NCBI GenBank assembly: GCA_036250195.1
Contig: JAVHZZ010000003.1
Span: forward strand, 334,267,875 to 334,331,874
Length of the DNA stretch: 64,000 nucleotides
Origin: Mixophyes australis
Lineage: Eukaryota; Chordata; Amphibia; Anura; Limnodynastidae
Direction of reading: 5' to 3'
Made by a program: the position numbers and the translations under genes. The notes beneath the pieces are model-generated. The model worked only from the letters and a program-made list of their open reading frames with translations, made no database searches and was not told the DNA's origin. The first letter of the stretch is position 1; the number at the start of each line of letters is the position of its first letter. Below, in pieces: positions 21,553-32,276 of the stretch.

Positions 21553-24287
21553 GAGCGGGGTGTTTCTTTGTACCCAAGAAGGACGGTGGACTCAGACCCT
21601 GTATCGATTATCGAGGGCTGAACCTTATTACGGTTAAGAACACCTACCCCCTTCCCCTCATCTCCGTTCTTTTTGATCAATTAAGAGGAGCCACTATCTT
21701 CACAAAAATTGATCTTCGTGGGGCCTATAATCTCATACGTATTAGAGCAGGTGATGAGTGGAAGACGGCTTTCAACACGCTCTCGGGCCATTACGAATAC
21801 CTGGTCATGCCGTTTGGCCTTAGTAATGCTCCTGCCGTATTTCAGGACTTGATTAATGAGGTGTTACGTGAGTTCCTGGGACACTTTGTTGTTGTTTACT
21901 TAGATGACATCCTCATATATTCAAAATCGTTGTCTGTGCACCAGGGTCATGTCAGACAAATCCTACAGAAATTACGGGAACATCACCTCTACGCTAAACT
22001 CGAGAAATGCGAGTTCGAGGTCCAGAAGGTATCCTTCCTCGGTTATCTTATCTCCTCAGAAGGTTTCTCCATGGACCCAACCAAGGTCCAAGCAATTCTG
22101 GATTGGATACAACCGAATAACCTCAAGGCGGTCCAGAGATTCCTGGGATTCGCCAATTACTACAGGAGGTTTATTGGCGGCTTTGCTGATATCGTGGCTC
22201 CTATCGTCACCTTGACCCGCAAAGGAGGTGATCCAACTGTTTGGTCACAACAGGCAATAAATGCATTCAAAACCCTGAAGAAAGCTTTTGTGTCTGCTCA
22301 GGTTCTCAGACATCCGGATCCTAGGGTACCGTTTGTTCTTGAGGTAGATGCGTCTGACGTCGGTGCTGGGGCCGTCTTGTCACAAAAAGACCCCCAGACC
22401 CACCGCTTACATCCATGTGCCTTTTTTTCCCGTCAGTTCTCATCAGCGGAAACCAACTATGACGTGGGAAACCGAGAATTGCTGGCAATTAAATGGGCCT
22501 TTGAGGAATGGCGGCACTGGTTGGAAGGCGCTGCACACCAGATCTCCGTTATAACGGATCATAAAAACTTACAGTATATACAGTCAGCCAAACGTCTGAA
22601 CCCCCGACAGGCTCGGTGGTCGCTGTTCTTCACTCGGTTCAACTTTATTATCACCTATCGTCCTGGTTCCAAAAATATTCAAGCGGACGCCCTGTCTAGA
22701 AGTTTCCTGGCACATCATGCTCCGGTCACCTGCCCAGAGCCTATTGTTCCTGTGTCTATGATTCATGCCGGGTTAACTCAAGATTTGAGCTGTACCTTAC
22801 AAAGGTTCCAGAGGTTGGCTCCTGATAACAATCCGGCAGGATGTTTGTTTGTCCCAGTTCATCTAAGGAAGACAGTCCTTGCTGAGGCACACAACAGTCG
22901 GACTGCTGGGCATCCTGGAGTCTACAAAACACTGGAAATCCTTTCCCGTACTGTATGGTGGCCGTCTCTGTCTGCTGACTTCAAGAGTCACGTCCGGTCC
23001 TGTGAAGTTTGTGCCAGGAACAAAGTTCCCAGGACTCGCCCGGTAGGTCAGTTAGTTCCGTTGGCCGCCCCTGGTAAACCTTGGACACATCTGTCCATGG
23101 ACTTTATAGTCGATCTGCCACCCTCTGCGGGACACAATACCATTTGGGTCGTGGTAGACCGGTTCAGCAAGATGGCGCATTTCATTCCACTCACTAGGCT
23201 TCCTACTGCTCGAGATTTGGCAATCTTGTTCATTCAACACATTTTCCGCCTCCATGGACTCCCTACAGACATCGTCTCCGATCGGGGTTCCCAGTTCATA
23301 GCGCAGTTCTGGAGATCATTCTGTACCCTCCTGGGAATCAAGGTCAGTTTATCATCTGCATACCACCCTCAGTCAAATGGGCAGACTGAAAGGGTTAACC
23401 AGTCCTTGGAGAAGTTCTTGCGATGCTACATATCGGAGTTCCATGACAACTGGTCCTCCTTGTTGCCCTGGGCAGAATTTGCCTGTAACAACTCCTGTCA
23501 CTCATCCACGAAAACCTCTCCGTTCTTTTGCAATTATGGTTTCCACCCCAGATCTAACTCTTTGTATTCACTCCAGTCCGTTGGTATTCAGGAGATCCGT
23601 TCCACTGCCAGGGATCTCAGAGTTGTCTGGAAGAAAGTACATTCATCTTTAAAACAAGCCTCACTTGTTGCAAAAAAAATTTCGGACCGACACCGTACCC
23701 CCTGCTCTCTTAAGGTTGGCCAGAAAGTCTGGCTGTCTACAAAAAATATCAGGCTGAAGCAACCTTGCAAGAAGTTGGGCCCTAAATTCATCGGGCCGTT
23801 TCCCATCATCAAGCAGGTGAACTCTGTTGCATTTAGGTTAAAAATTCCGGGCTCGTTAAGAATTCCAAACACATTTCATTGTTCTCTGTTAAAACCAGTT
23901 CTTTATCCAGCTCAAGCCCAGTCTTCAGGCAAGCCACAGAGGTACAGTGTTCAGAAAATCTTGGATTCCAAAAAAGTGCAAGGACAGGTGCACTTTTTGG
24001 TACAGTGGAGGAACCGCGGGTTAGAAGAACTCTCTTGGGTTCCGCGGAGACAACTCCATGCTCCCAAACAATTGAAGGAATTCTTCAGGAAATTTCCAAG
24101 AAAACCTGGGTGTCGGGGTCCCTTGACCCCTCCTCAAGGGGGGGGGTACTGTCACGAGCCGCGGCAGTACTCACAGCCGCCGCGGCTCGCTTCTCATGCG
24201 CCCCAGCGTCCCGGCCGTCACCTTGACGACCGGGACGTCATTTCCTCTTCCTGTCCGGCCGTTACCAGGGCAACGGCCAGACGCTAG
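21240..24287 (+). CDS. pol: Pol: reverse transcriptase, RNase H, integrase, chromodomain
   Basis: A 1,015-codon uninterrupted frame. The first ATG at 21240 is not a biological start; pol homology begins about 15 codons later. The reverse transcriptase has YLDDIL at about 220. RNase H has VDASD at about 368 and TDHKNL at about 440. The integrase has an HHCC zinc-binding region (about 550-590: H, H, CEVC) and a DDE core with D in MDFIVDLP (about 621), D in VSDRGSQF (about 680) and E in NGQTERVNQ (about 717). A GPY/F-like segment (KFIGPFPI, about 850) follows. The chromodomain at about 900-960 (VQKILDSK, HFLVQWRNRG, ELSWVPRRQL) should direct insertion to particular chromatin. The frame has no stop until 24287, about 138 bases inside the 3' LTR, so the last 46 codons are LTR sequence. 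It is intact on its own but out of frame with protease. Confidence 0.96.
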   Translation: MGKRRNCPVEPPLYTVLLDTTSIIQSIPEQLPSQYHDYWDVFSKKAADTLPPHRNFDCAIELIPGSKLPKGRLYPLSGPETKSMQEYIDENLEKGFIRPSKSPVGAGCFFVPKKDGGLRPCIDYRGLNLITVKNTYPLPLISVLFDQLRGATIFTKIDLRGAYNLIRIRAGDEWKTAFNTLSGHYEYLVMPFGLSNAPAVFQDLINEVLREFLGHFVVVYLDDILIYSKSLSVHQGHVRQILQKLREHHLYAKLEKCEFEVQKVSFLGYLISSEGFSMDPTKVQAILDWIQPNNLKAVQRFLGFANYYRRFIGGFADIVAPIVTLTRKGGDPTVWSQQAINAFKTLKKAFVSAQVLRHPDPRVPFVLEVDASDVGAGAVLSQKDPQTHRLHPCAFFSRQFSSAETNYDVGNRELLAIKWAFEEWRHWLEGAAHQISVITDHKNLQYIQSAKRLNPRQARWSLFFTRFNFIITYRPGSKNIQADALSRSFLAHHAPVTCPEPIVPVSMIHAGLTQDLSCTLQRFQRLAPDNNPAGCLFVPVHLRKTVLAEAHNSRTAGHPGVYKTLEILSRTVWWPSLSADFKSHVRSCEVCARNKVPRTRPVGQLVPLAAPGKPWTHLSMDFIVDLPPSAGHNTIWVVVDRFSKMAHFIPLTRLPTARDLAILFIQHIFRLHGLPTDIVSDRGSQFIAQFWRSFCTLLGIKVSLSSAYHPQSNGQTERVNQSLEKFLRCYISEFHDNWSSLLPWAEFACNNSCHSSTKTSPFFCNYGFHPRSNSLYSLQSVGIQEIRSTARDLRVVWKKVHSSLKQASLVAKKISDRHRTPCSLKVGQKVWLSTKNIRLKQPCKKLGPKFIGPFPIIKQVNSVAFRLKIPGSLRIPNTFHCSLLKPVLYPAQAQSSGKPQRYSVQKILDSKKVQGQVHFLVQWRNRGLEELSWVPRRQLHAPKQLKEFFRKFPRKPGCRGPLTPPQGGGYCHEPRQYSQPPRLASHAPQRPGRHLDDRDVISSSCPAVTRATARR
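24136..24149 (+). other. Polypurine tract
   Basis: AAGGGGGGGGGTAC abuts the TG of the 3' LTR, the usual position of the plus-strand DNA primer. Confidence 0.85.
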
Positions 24288-24907
24288 GACACTAGCGCTG
24301 CGTCCCGGCGGTGCTGGTAGCCGGGCGCATGCGCATAGCAGGCAGCCTGTGGGCTGATTAGGCTTATTAACAGGCATTAGCCTGCAACTGTGTAGGTCAG
24401 GGGCAAGCCCTGATTGGCCCTGCTGGATACTAGTAAATTAGCCTGCAGGAGTGTGTTCAACTGCTGATTGGTCTGTGTCTGTACTTAAGGCAATGAGGTC
24501 TGCTGCCTCATTGCCGGTTATAGCTTCTGTGCTCCAGTCTGCTGACCTGCTTGTTCCAGTCCCTGTATCCTGTATCTACGTTTGACTTCCCGTGTATGAC
24601 CCTTGGCTTCGTATTGGACTTCGCTTGTGTTTCCTGTGACCCTGATCCTTGGCTTGTTTACCCGTTCTGCTACTTTGCCTGTGACCTCTGACCTCAGCTT
24701 GTTCATCATTACTGTTACCTGCTGCCGGCCTTTGACCTCTGCGTGGACCTGACTCTTCTTGCCTGGGTTCTCCCCAGCCGGTACACACTTCACGACCCTC
24801 TGTCAGTCTGCAGCCCAGTCTGTCCCCACCATCAGGGGCTCCAGTGAACACCTGACTGGCAGAGTAGACTCCGGGTTGTGTTGTGCCGGCTGGAGGGGTT
24901 CCTAACA
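24150..24907 (+). repeat. 3' LTR of the gypsy element
   Basis: 758 bp, identical by eye to the 5' LTR except for one T-to-G difference near 24288. It ends CCTAACA and is followed by the target duplication TTCTC at 24908-24912. The pol frame runs 138 bases into it. Confidence 0.96.
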
Positions 24908-24912
24908 TTCTC

Positions 24913-27543
24913 TAGCTTTTTTTCCATTGTATAACAGTTAAAGCAGACCTGTCCTCTACATACAACTGCACATTACAAAGATATCTGACTAGACAGCTTA
25001 TAACTAAACATACGTTTACATTTAATTTATTACAGCTGCATAGTTTTTTTTTTTATAGTCACCTTTTTAATAGGTCTTTATATTGAAGTTTGAAACTTTT
25101 GAGAAAAACTATACCCATAAAAGCACACTCATACTGCATTCAATCACCACATTCATTATAAGTCACCAAGACTACTTGAAACCTAGCAAAGGTCAGCACA
25201 AAGTCTAATTACCGCTGTACAGGTAAATATACACAATTTAAGTGAAACACCTGTTGTCTTGGAATCAACCCATCCTTAAAAACTTTCTTGCTGCATTATG
25301 GACTGTGTTAATAAATATAATGGCAAGATACTCTTAACCAGCGTTTCACATTGTTTAATCAGTGTTGGGTCAGGTCCTTTCCATCTAAGCACTGTTTCCA
25401 TTTTTCTATAAAAGAATAAAAAATACAAAGACTGAGGGATCCAGGAGGATATGGACATCCGTCAGGAAGGAAATAAAATCAACAATCTGTTTTTAGTAAC
25501 GAAAAATCAATGGACAGGACCAAATAAGATGTTAGAATCCATCTTCAACAATCATGCATTTGGACATCTGAGATTTTAGGATTAATATTCTATATGTGAG
25601 TTGGATCATATGATGCCTAGAAGAGTTTGCCGATCCAGGAGCCTCCTGCTAGAACTCAACTGTTGGCTAAGGAATGTTCCCTCTTAACTTGGAAGGATAT
25701 TTTGTAAATACACTTCAGATAGGCCTATCTACTAACTGCTGGACCAGCTGCTTTGGGCTCCAAAATCAGGTTGGACAAGAAGCCGAGTATTGACTGCATG
25801 TCTGAGTAGTAAAATTCTAAAGAAAGAAAAGAAAGCGATTCAAATGAGCTCATCTGAGAGTCCAGTATAGAGACAAACTGAGAGCGCCTCGGTGTGCCGG
25901 TGGGATCATTGATGTTCCTGAAACCTGAACTCTCACCAGCTCCAAACTTCTTCATGTCTTCATCGGTGTAGTGCCCCATGAAGAGTAATGAATATTAAAT
26001 TGTAGTTAGGTTAGCCTCCCAACCTCCATCCACTGGACTTTGAAGTGTAGGCACTATACTATCTGCTTGGTTAAAAATAAATTCTGTGCCCAGACTGTTA
26101 AAATAGTGAAAAGGTAGGTGACTTTAGGAAGCTATTTCGTAGTAAAAAGATTTACCCTGCCGATGACTCTTAATGAAAAAGAGGTCCAGACACAGTATTT
26201 ATCAGCCATTGGTCTCAACTAGTGTCAAATTAAAAGGGATAAATATAGTTAGTCCCCTATGGATCTGAACTCCATACAGAGCTGTGGAGTTATAGTTGTG
26301 GAGTTGGAGGCAAATTCGGGTGGAGTCGGTAGAAATGTAAAACCTATTATATATCTGTGATCGCATTAACGAACATGTACATGTGTCTATGGCTCATTAT
26401 TCCCAGGCACTCCCCCTGATCAGTCTCATTCTTCTCTGAAAACATGAGCCTGATCATTATCTTGCAGAAAAGAAACGCTAAATGGCAGGAGGAGAAAGTC
26501 AATAAAGTGTTGTTGAAACCAAGAAAGAAAAAAGACCAGCACAAGCAGTGTCTGTTCTCTGGGGAACAATAAAGTTTTGTTCAAAACAATAGCGAAACAA
26601 AAAGTAGCTGCATGGTAAAGTGAAGTTGAAGCATTTGGTAATGTAATTATAAATGGTTTGTAAGCAGAGGACAGCTTGTGTATTATCATGTTCTGGTAGT
26701 CTTAATTTTATATATTCTTTAGTTTTGGGAAGGTATGTCCCATGTTTCTGTAAAAACACTTTTTTACTATATTAAATGTATAGTTTGTTGCATATTTACT
26801 TTCATAGTAATTTTAGCAAAGTTTTCTTGTTCAGAAATGATAGTAAAATAAATTATGTTCAATCAATCTAAGTAGGCTGATGATTTACGTGGTGGTGAAT
26901 CTATGCCTTGTGCTACTATTTTACTACAGTAAATTTGTTATTACTATTTAATACACATTAGCCATTTATGAAGGAGTCGGCAGTAGTAAAATAGAGGAAT
27001 CGGAAGTCAAAGGTTTGGTGTACAGACTGCACGTCCTGACCCCATGAGGAGGAGGTGCAATTACATAGCTATTTATTTCTCAAAAATGCTATGTATGTAA
27101 ATTATTTTACATTGCAATTAGGCTTTTACTCAGGCTGTACTATTAAAGTTAGATTTTTCAAAACTCCGTGACCATTAACTAGTCAAACCTACACAGACCT
27201 GTGTGCTCGTACAACCACTCAGAGAGAAGTGGCCCTTGTGCATGAGCCCTTATTGAACAGACCAAGATTATCTTTTTTTAATATGATAAAGAAAAGTAAA
27301 TGTGTTCCTGCTAGTTTGTTGGAAAAATGTAGGAGAAATAACTAAACAATTGTTAAAAAAAAATTGTTTTGTAAAGTAGTTTAACGTTAATTAGACATTC
27401 ATGTGTGTACGTGTTAAATAAGAAAAGGACAATGCTGACCTGACGTGTGCTAGCTTCAAGCAGTCCTGTGTTAATGTTCTTTCTTTTTCACAGCAATATG
27501 ATAAGAACTACATAATTCTATACGTATTTCATTTATGTTACAG
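24913..27543. other. TASP1 intron with possible LINE remnant
   Basis: AT-rich intron. A probable L1-type remnant lies at 25045-25640. An 84-codon - strand frame at 25725-25979 (starts MGHYTDEDMKKF) is of unknown origin. The rest shows nothing recognisable and ends in the tract before the exon at 27544. Confidence 0.5.
25045..25640 (-). mobile_element. Probable decayed L1/Tx1-type LINE 3' end
   Basis: A T-run at 25046-25057 is the complement of a poly(A) tail. Upstream on the - strand, in broken frames, come pieces resembling an L1-type ORF2 C terminus: an HLIWSCP-like zinc-finger remnant near 25500, then LRWKGPDPTLIKQ and LPLYLLTQSIMQQESF at about 25280-25400. The pattern follows the better-preserved LINEs at 34055 and 50487. 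Boundaries and family are uncertain. Confidence 0.4.
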
Positions 27544-27650
27544 AACTAAGTCTAGCCGCTTTTAAGCGCAACAAAAGAAAACTGGAGCTGGCTGAAAAGG
27601 TGGAAACAGATTTTATTCAATTTAAAAAAAGAAGACAATCAAGTGAAAAG
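27544..27650 (+). CDS. TASP1: TASP1 internal exon (3rd in window, nuclear localisation segment)
   Basis: This 107-nt exon completes the split lysine codon and encodes LSLAAFKRNKRKLELAEKV, then ETDFIQFKKRRQSSEK, ending on a codon boundary. The two basic clusters (KRNKRK and KKRR) match the nuclear localisation region of taspase, which precedes the autocleavage site and is part of the loop between subunits. The acceptor is CAG at 27541-27543 after a pyrimidine-rich tract. The donor gttcgt departs from consensus at +3 and +4, so this may be a weak site. It joins in phase 0 to the exon at 50062, across the longest intron of the window (22.4 kb), which holds most of the young insertions. Confidence 0.96.
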
Positions 27651-27834
27651 GTTCGTATTTAAATTGATCTGTATACAATGGGGAATCCCCCCCTCTCTCC
27701 TCTATTTTTAGGTGCGTTTAGCCTAACGTGCGTTAAAGGATTATGTACTTACAAGGTGCAGTGCGCAGTATGCCACAGCAGCTAATCAGAAATGTTCTTT
27801 CTTATTGTGGCCTGCACTAGAGACCAGATTTGTA

Positions 27835-28100
27835 CCATCATCATCATTATTTATTTATATAGCGCCACTAATTCCGCAGTGCTGTACAGAGAACTCATTC
27901 ACATCAGTCCCTGCCCCATTGGAGCTTACAGTCTAAATTCCCTAATAAAGACACACTTACACTGACAGAGAGGGACAGACTAGGGTCAATTTTGATAGCA
28001 GCCAATTAACCTACTAGTATGTTTTTGGAGTGTGGGAGGAAACCAGCGCACCCGGAGGAAACCCACACAAACACGGGGAGAACATACAAACTCCACACAT
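27835..28100 (-). repeat. tRNA-derived SINE, head truncated
   Basis: On the - strand this has the SINE core (GGGTTTCCTCCGGGTGCGC), the middle segment and a tail reading AGTGGCGCTATATAAATAAA then (TGA)n. The tRNA-like head is missing after 28100. Together with 28313-28666 it forms a same-orientation pair about 210 bp apart. Confidence 0.85.
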
Positions 28101-28312
28101 GATAATATATGTCCCGTTGTGTTTCATTCCCAAGTCATGTCACTAGCTCCTAATGAATTAATAGGCTACGTCCTTTTCAATGTTTGTACAGCCCACAAAA
28201 CTTAACTCCTTCATGCTATGTGACAGCCACATATGTCTCAAGTGATAGGACCCGGAATCATTTTATTGGCTGCAATCTGTGCATAAAGCATTCAATTGTG
28301 AGAGCTGTTTGT

Positions 28313-28666
28313 ATCATCATCATCATTTATTTATATAGCGCCACTGTTTCCGCAGCGCTGTACAGAGAACTCATTCACATCAGTCCCTGCCCTATTGGAG
28401 CTTACAGTCTAAATTCCCTAACATACACACACAGACAGACAGAGAGTGAGAGGGAGAGAGATACTAGGATCAATTTTTGATAGCAGCCAATTAACCTACT
28501 AGTATGTTTTTGGAGTGTGGGAGGAAACCGGAGCACCCGGAGGAAACCCACGCAAACACGGGGAGAACATACAAACTCCACACAGATAAGGCCATGGTCG
28601 GGAATTGAACTCATGACCCCAGCGCTGTGAGGCAGAAGTGCTAACCACTTAGCCACCATGCTGCCC
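28313..28666 (-). repeat. tRNA-derived SINE, full length
   Basis: On the - strand it starts GGCAGCATGGTGGCTAAGTG (A box), continues with a B-box-like GAGTTCAATTCCC, then the conserved core (GTTTCCTCCGGGTGCTCCGG), and ends CGGAAACAGTGGCGCTATAT plus (GAT)n. It is one of the best-preserved copies here. Pol III boxes in the head mark a tRNA-derived family. Confidence 0.9.
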
Positions 28667-30372
28667 TAAATCAGAAACAGCGCATAGCGCATTGTCGTGA
28701 AGTCTGATAATGTCACTGGGGACGACTCCATCTAGACAGGCCTTCGATCCTTAATCGGATAGCTAAATCATCTATTTCATGCAAGGCTTTACTAATAGGT
28801 CAATGTTAATATAGATCTAATATGAACGTGCCTACCTAATTTAAATTGCTGTTCTCTGTATCACAACTTACTGGAATAACTCTTGCTACTTGTTAATTAT
28901 ATGGGAGGCGCTTTCACCCAGCACTGGGAAGCAAATTTCTTCATCCATCTGACCGGTCCCGTGATGCAGTGTCCTCCCAGAGGGCAGACCTGTCTGGCAT
29001 GGCTCCAATACATCGTGGTGGTGACACAGAGGAAGAAGCGTATTTGAGGTGTTTGAGTCACTAGGGACGCGTAAGTGCCGCACAGTCAGCTAACTGCCCA
29101 GGTAATATTTGCGGCAGTCCCATCTGGGCTGGTGCCTCCCCTTCCAACTGCGCAGTTTTAGTACGTTATGCCCATATAATTAACAAATACCTAACTGACA
29201 CTCTTTAGCAAAACCTTTAATCATAGAATCGGTTTTTGCAGTCCAATAAAATATCAGGAGTTGTTTCAGTAAGTTATGGTGCCCAGCATAACAGTTGTAA
29301 GGAGGCAAATAATTTTTGAGTAGTTATCCTTTTCATTTCTATTGTATTGCTAATTGCATTGGATTGATCAGTAATTGAGCAGTGGAGACCTAGATAACTG
29401 CTAAATCTCTCTCTGGAAATATATATATATTTTCCATAGTTAATGACCATACAGAAAAAAGTTATCTATTTTAATATGTTACAAAGCGAAACCCAATTAG
29501 GTCCCTAGAAAAAAGCAAAATAAAATTTGCTTTGATAGATAAAGAAAATGAAAAGTAATTTCCAACTCAACCAACTCTGTCCAAAAGTTTTATATTTTTA
29601 GTTTTGGATGAAGTTATCTTTTCAATTTTATGTTGTATTTCAAGTCCTGATGACATTTTTGCAGTCGCATTGCAGTAACGCATTGGTTAAATACGTGTTT
29701 TCTTTGATCCAGCTTACTTGGAATTATTCATCTTTCTAATTCCACCAAAGTCTGATTCTGGTTTTAGTGATCTAATCTGTTTTGAAGACTTATAGTTTGT
29801 TAGGGTTTGTTGTTTTTCATTGTTTCCTTTGTGCTCTAAAATTGACATTGCTGTATATCTTCCAAGTTGTTTGAAAGGTAGATATTAAAATCTGCTTCCA
29901 ACTTAGTCATGTCAGTCAAAATAGTAACATGTTGTTTAGGAACTAAGTTTTTCCATTTTGCGTGTTGGATTTGTGGTAAACATCAATAGCAGATCCTCAC
30001 TTATCTAACTTACGATGTTATTGGCAAGAAACTCTTATTATGTCTTACAGACTCATCTGGCAGAAAAAAATGATTTTAAGAACATTATTGTCTTGTTAAA
30101 GGAGAACTGTGGTCTCCGCTAAATTTGTTTTTTTGTTGTTTTTTTTTACAAATCTCCACTCCCCAGAGCTATCTGGAAATTGGGGGTTTCTTCCCTGTCC
30201 CTAGACTTGGCCCTGATGCCCCCACTGCTTTCTGTTGTTCTACAGAATATTCAAAGAAAGCAGGACTGTCTCTCTGTGTCTGATCTTCATTGACTGCTGC
30301 TTGTCCAGGCAGCTGTGACCCGACAAGCAGTGTCGGTGTGTATCGATTCCTATGTGATTGCCCAGATCATAG
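28667..30372. other. TASP1 intron, no recognised element
   Basis: AT-rich intron. A GC-richer patch at about 28900-29090 holds a 65-codon - strand frame with no recognised similarity. Confidence 0.5.
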
Positions 30373-31170
30373 TCATCATCATCATTTATTTATGTAGCGC
30401 CAGCAAGTTCCATAGCGCTTTACAATTGGGAACAAACACAGTAATAAAATAATACTGGGTAATACAGACAGACAGAGAGAGTTTAGTAGGCCCTGCTTGC
30501 AATATATAGGACAGTGGGAGTTTGATACATGAGGGTAAGTCCTACATATTACATATTTGGTCCAGCCAGATTGCAAAGGTAAAAAGTGCTTAATGGGCTA
30601 TATGATCCAGTCACATTTTAATGTTGGTCAAAGGTTTGTTGTCTTGTGTTAACTGTGTAAAGAGCGGTAATAGGGTAACTTAGGGATGGTAAGAAAGTGT
30701 TTGAGGAATTTTATAAGCTTGCCTGAAGATGTAATTTTTCAGAGAACGCTTGAAGGTTTCAAAACTAGAGGAAACTCTTATTGTGCAAGTGAGGAAATTC
30801 CACAAAGTGGATGCAGCCCGAAAACTGTCCTGTAATTGGGAATAGGAGCATAAAGAGTGTGGATGCAAGACACAGATCTTGTGCAGAACAGAGGTGTCCA
30901 GTTGGGAGATATTATGAGACAAGTAAGAAGATGTACTTTTCTTGACGGCCTTGTATTTTAGTAGAAGTATTTTATATTGTATTCAGTGAAAAACAACCAA
31001 TGTAGAGACTGACAGGAGTGGCTCAGAAGAGGAAGGACGATTTGCAAGCAAAATCAATATAGACGCTGTGTGCAAAATAGATTATAGGGGTGAGAGTCTG
31101 ATTTGCAGAAGACCAGTAAGGAGTGAATTGCAATAGCCAATGCGGGAGATGGTGAGTGCATGAATTATAG
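30373..31170 (-). mobile_element. L2/CR1-like LINE 3' end
   Basis: On the - strand the broken frame at 30922-30680 reads LDTSVLHKICVLHPHSL, LQDSFRAASTLWNFLTC and SSSFETFKRSLKNYIFRQAY. This is the C-terminal signature of L2/CR1-type reverse transcriptases. A 3' UTR with ATTACCCAGTATTATTTTAT and TTGTTCCCAATTGTAAAGCG follows. It ends GCTGGCGCTACATAAATAAA then (TGA)n, a typical short-repeat tail. Only the last part of the element is present, with stops. Confidence 0.8.
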
Positions 31171-32276
31171 TCAGCTGAGATCTACACACAGGGAGCCTTA
31201 CTCATATTGCCTTGGAATTGAGCATCAGACAAACGGTTGAAGTTCCAGGAGGTCATCACCCTCTAATCCTATAGTTGACACAGACTGTAGTTTTCCTTTA
31301 ACTTGTACATACTTGTGTGCATAGTAATTAGAAATACCTTGTAACATAATTTACTGAATTTTACTGATATAATGGAGAAGTGGGAAACTTGTGATTTTAC
31401 AGTGCTAATACTTTTGTTCAATGATCTTTGTTTCCAAAGCAAACAATAGTGCCACCTAAAACACAGATGAGAGCACACGTTTTACCTCTCAAGTTAACAT
31501 TATAGTCAATGAATTTCATTCAATAATAAGAGAACCGTTAACCTGCTTTAATTATGTTCTGCTGTCTCACAACAGATCTATGATTTTACTCTGACATATA
31601 GTGCACACAATTTAACACAGCAATGTCTGGTCTATCTTCGTGATGGAGAGATATGGACAAGAAAAATGATGCATCCAAAGTCACAATGAGCTGATACTGA
31701 TATTCAGACTCAATGTATTGATTTCTCTTTCCCTCATTATTAGAGGGATTCTAATCTGTCTCTTTGTATTTTTGAAGGCATTTCTTGTTTCAAGAATTGA
31801 TATACTTTTTATGATGCTGCTTGCAGAGTTCACTATTCTGCATAGTTGAAATTAATTGTCTTCCCATTCCCGTAATTCCCATATCTTCTCTTGTCATTCT
31901 CATTTAGTAGTGATAATACTCACATCATACAATTGTTTCAGGGTGTGGGCTCTTTGCTTAGGGATAGGTGTGGTCAGGTTCAAGAAGGATGGAAAATATG
32001 ACAGAGAGCAAAGAGGTAACTGACACAACTCCTGTCAGTTTGCTCATAGCCATAATCCTCTTTGCTCTGTACAATGAAGCAAAAAAAGAAATTGTTGAGG
32101 TTACAGTCTATCTTAAAGTGCCCATACATCCTGAGATTTTGAGAGCTAATTGAATCATTTCAAATGGCTTCAAATCACTGCGTATCTGGGCCAAAAGTTC
32201 ACCTTTTCCAAACAACTTTTCATTAGGATTTATCAAATATGGATTTGGGGCTGGTGGATATGTAATTGGGCAATGA
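31171..32276. other. TASP1 intron, no recognised element
   Basis: AT-rich intron with no recognised feature. Confidence 0.5.

Larger units (their letters stand above)
19214..24907 (+). mobile_element. Complete chromodomain Ty3/gypsy retrotransposon (chromovirus, Tf1/sushi-like)
   Basis: A 5,694-bp element has two 758-bp LTRs in direct orientation, each starting TG and ending CA. It is flanked by the 5-bp duplication TTCTC at 19209-19213 and 24908-24912. The interior has a primer-binding site at 19973, gag, protease, reverse transcriptase, RNase H, integrase, a chromodomain and a polypurine tract at 24136-24149. The LTRs differ at only one base that I can see (GCTAGTACAC versus GCTAGGACAC), so the insertion is recent. 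Gag is open throughout and pol is nearly so. A frame break between protease and RT (around 21290) probably makes this copy defective. No envelope gene is present. Assignment to the Tf1/sushi group is inferred from the chromodomain, the self-priming arrangement and the gag-pol -1 shift. Confidence 0.95.

Noticed and set aside
28184..28480. 98-codon + frame across the SINE
   Set aside because: It is the translated SINE tail and simple repeats.
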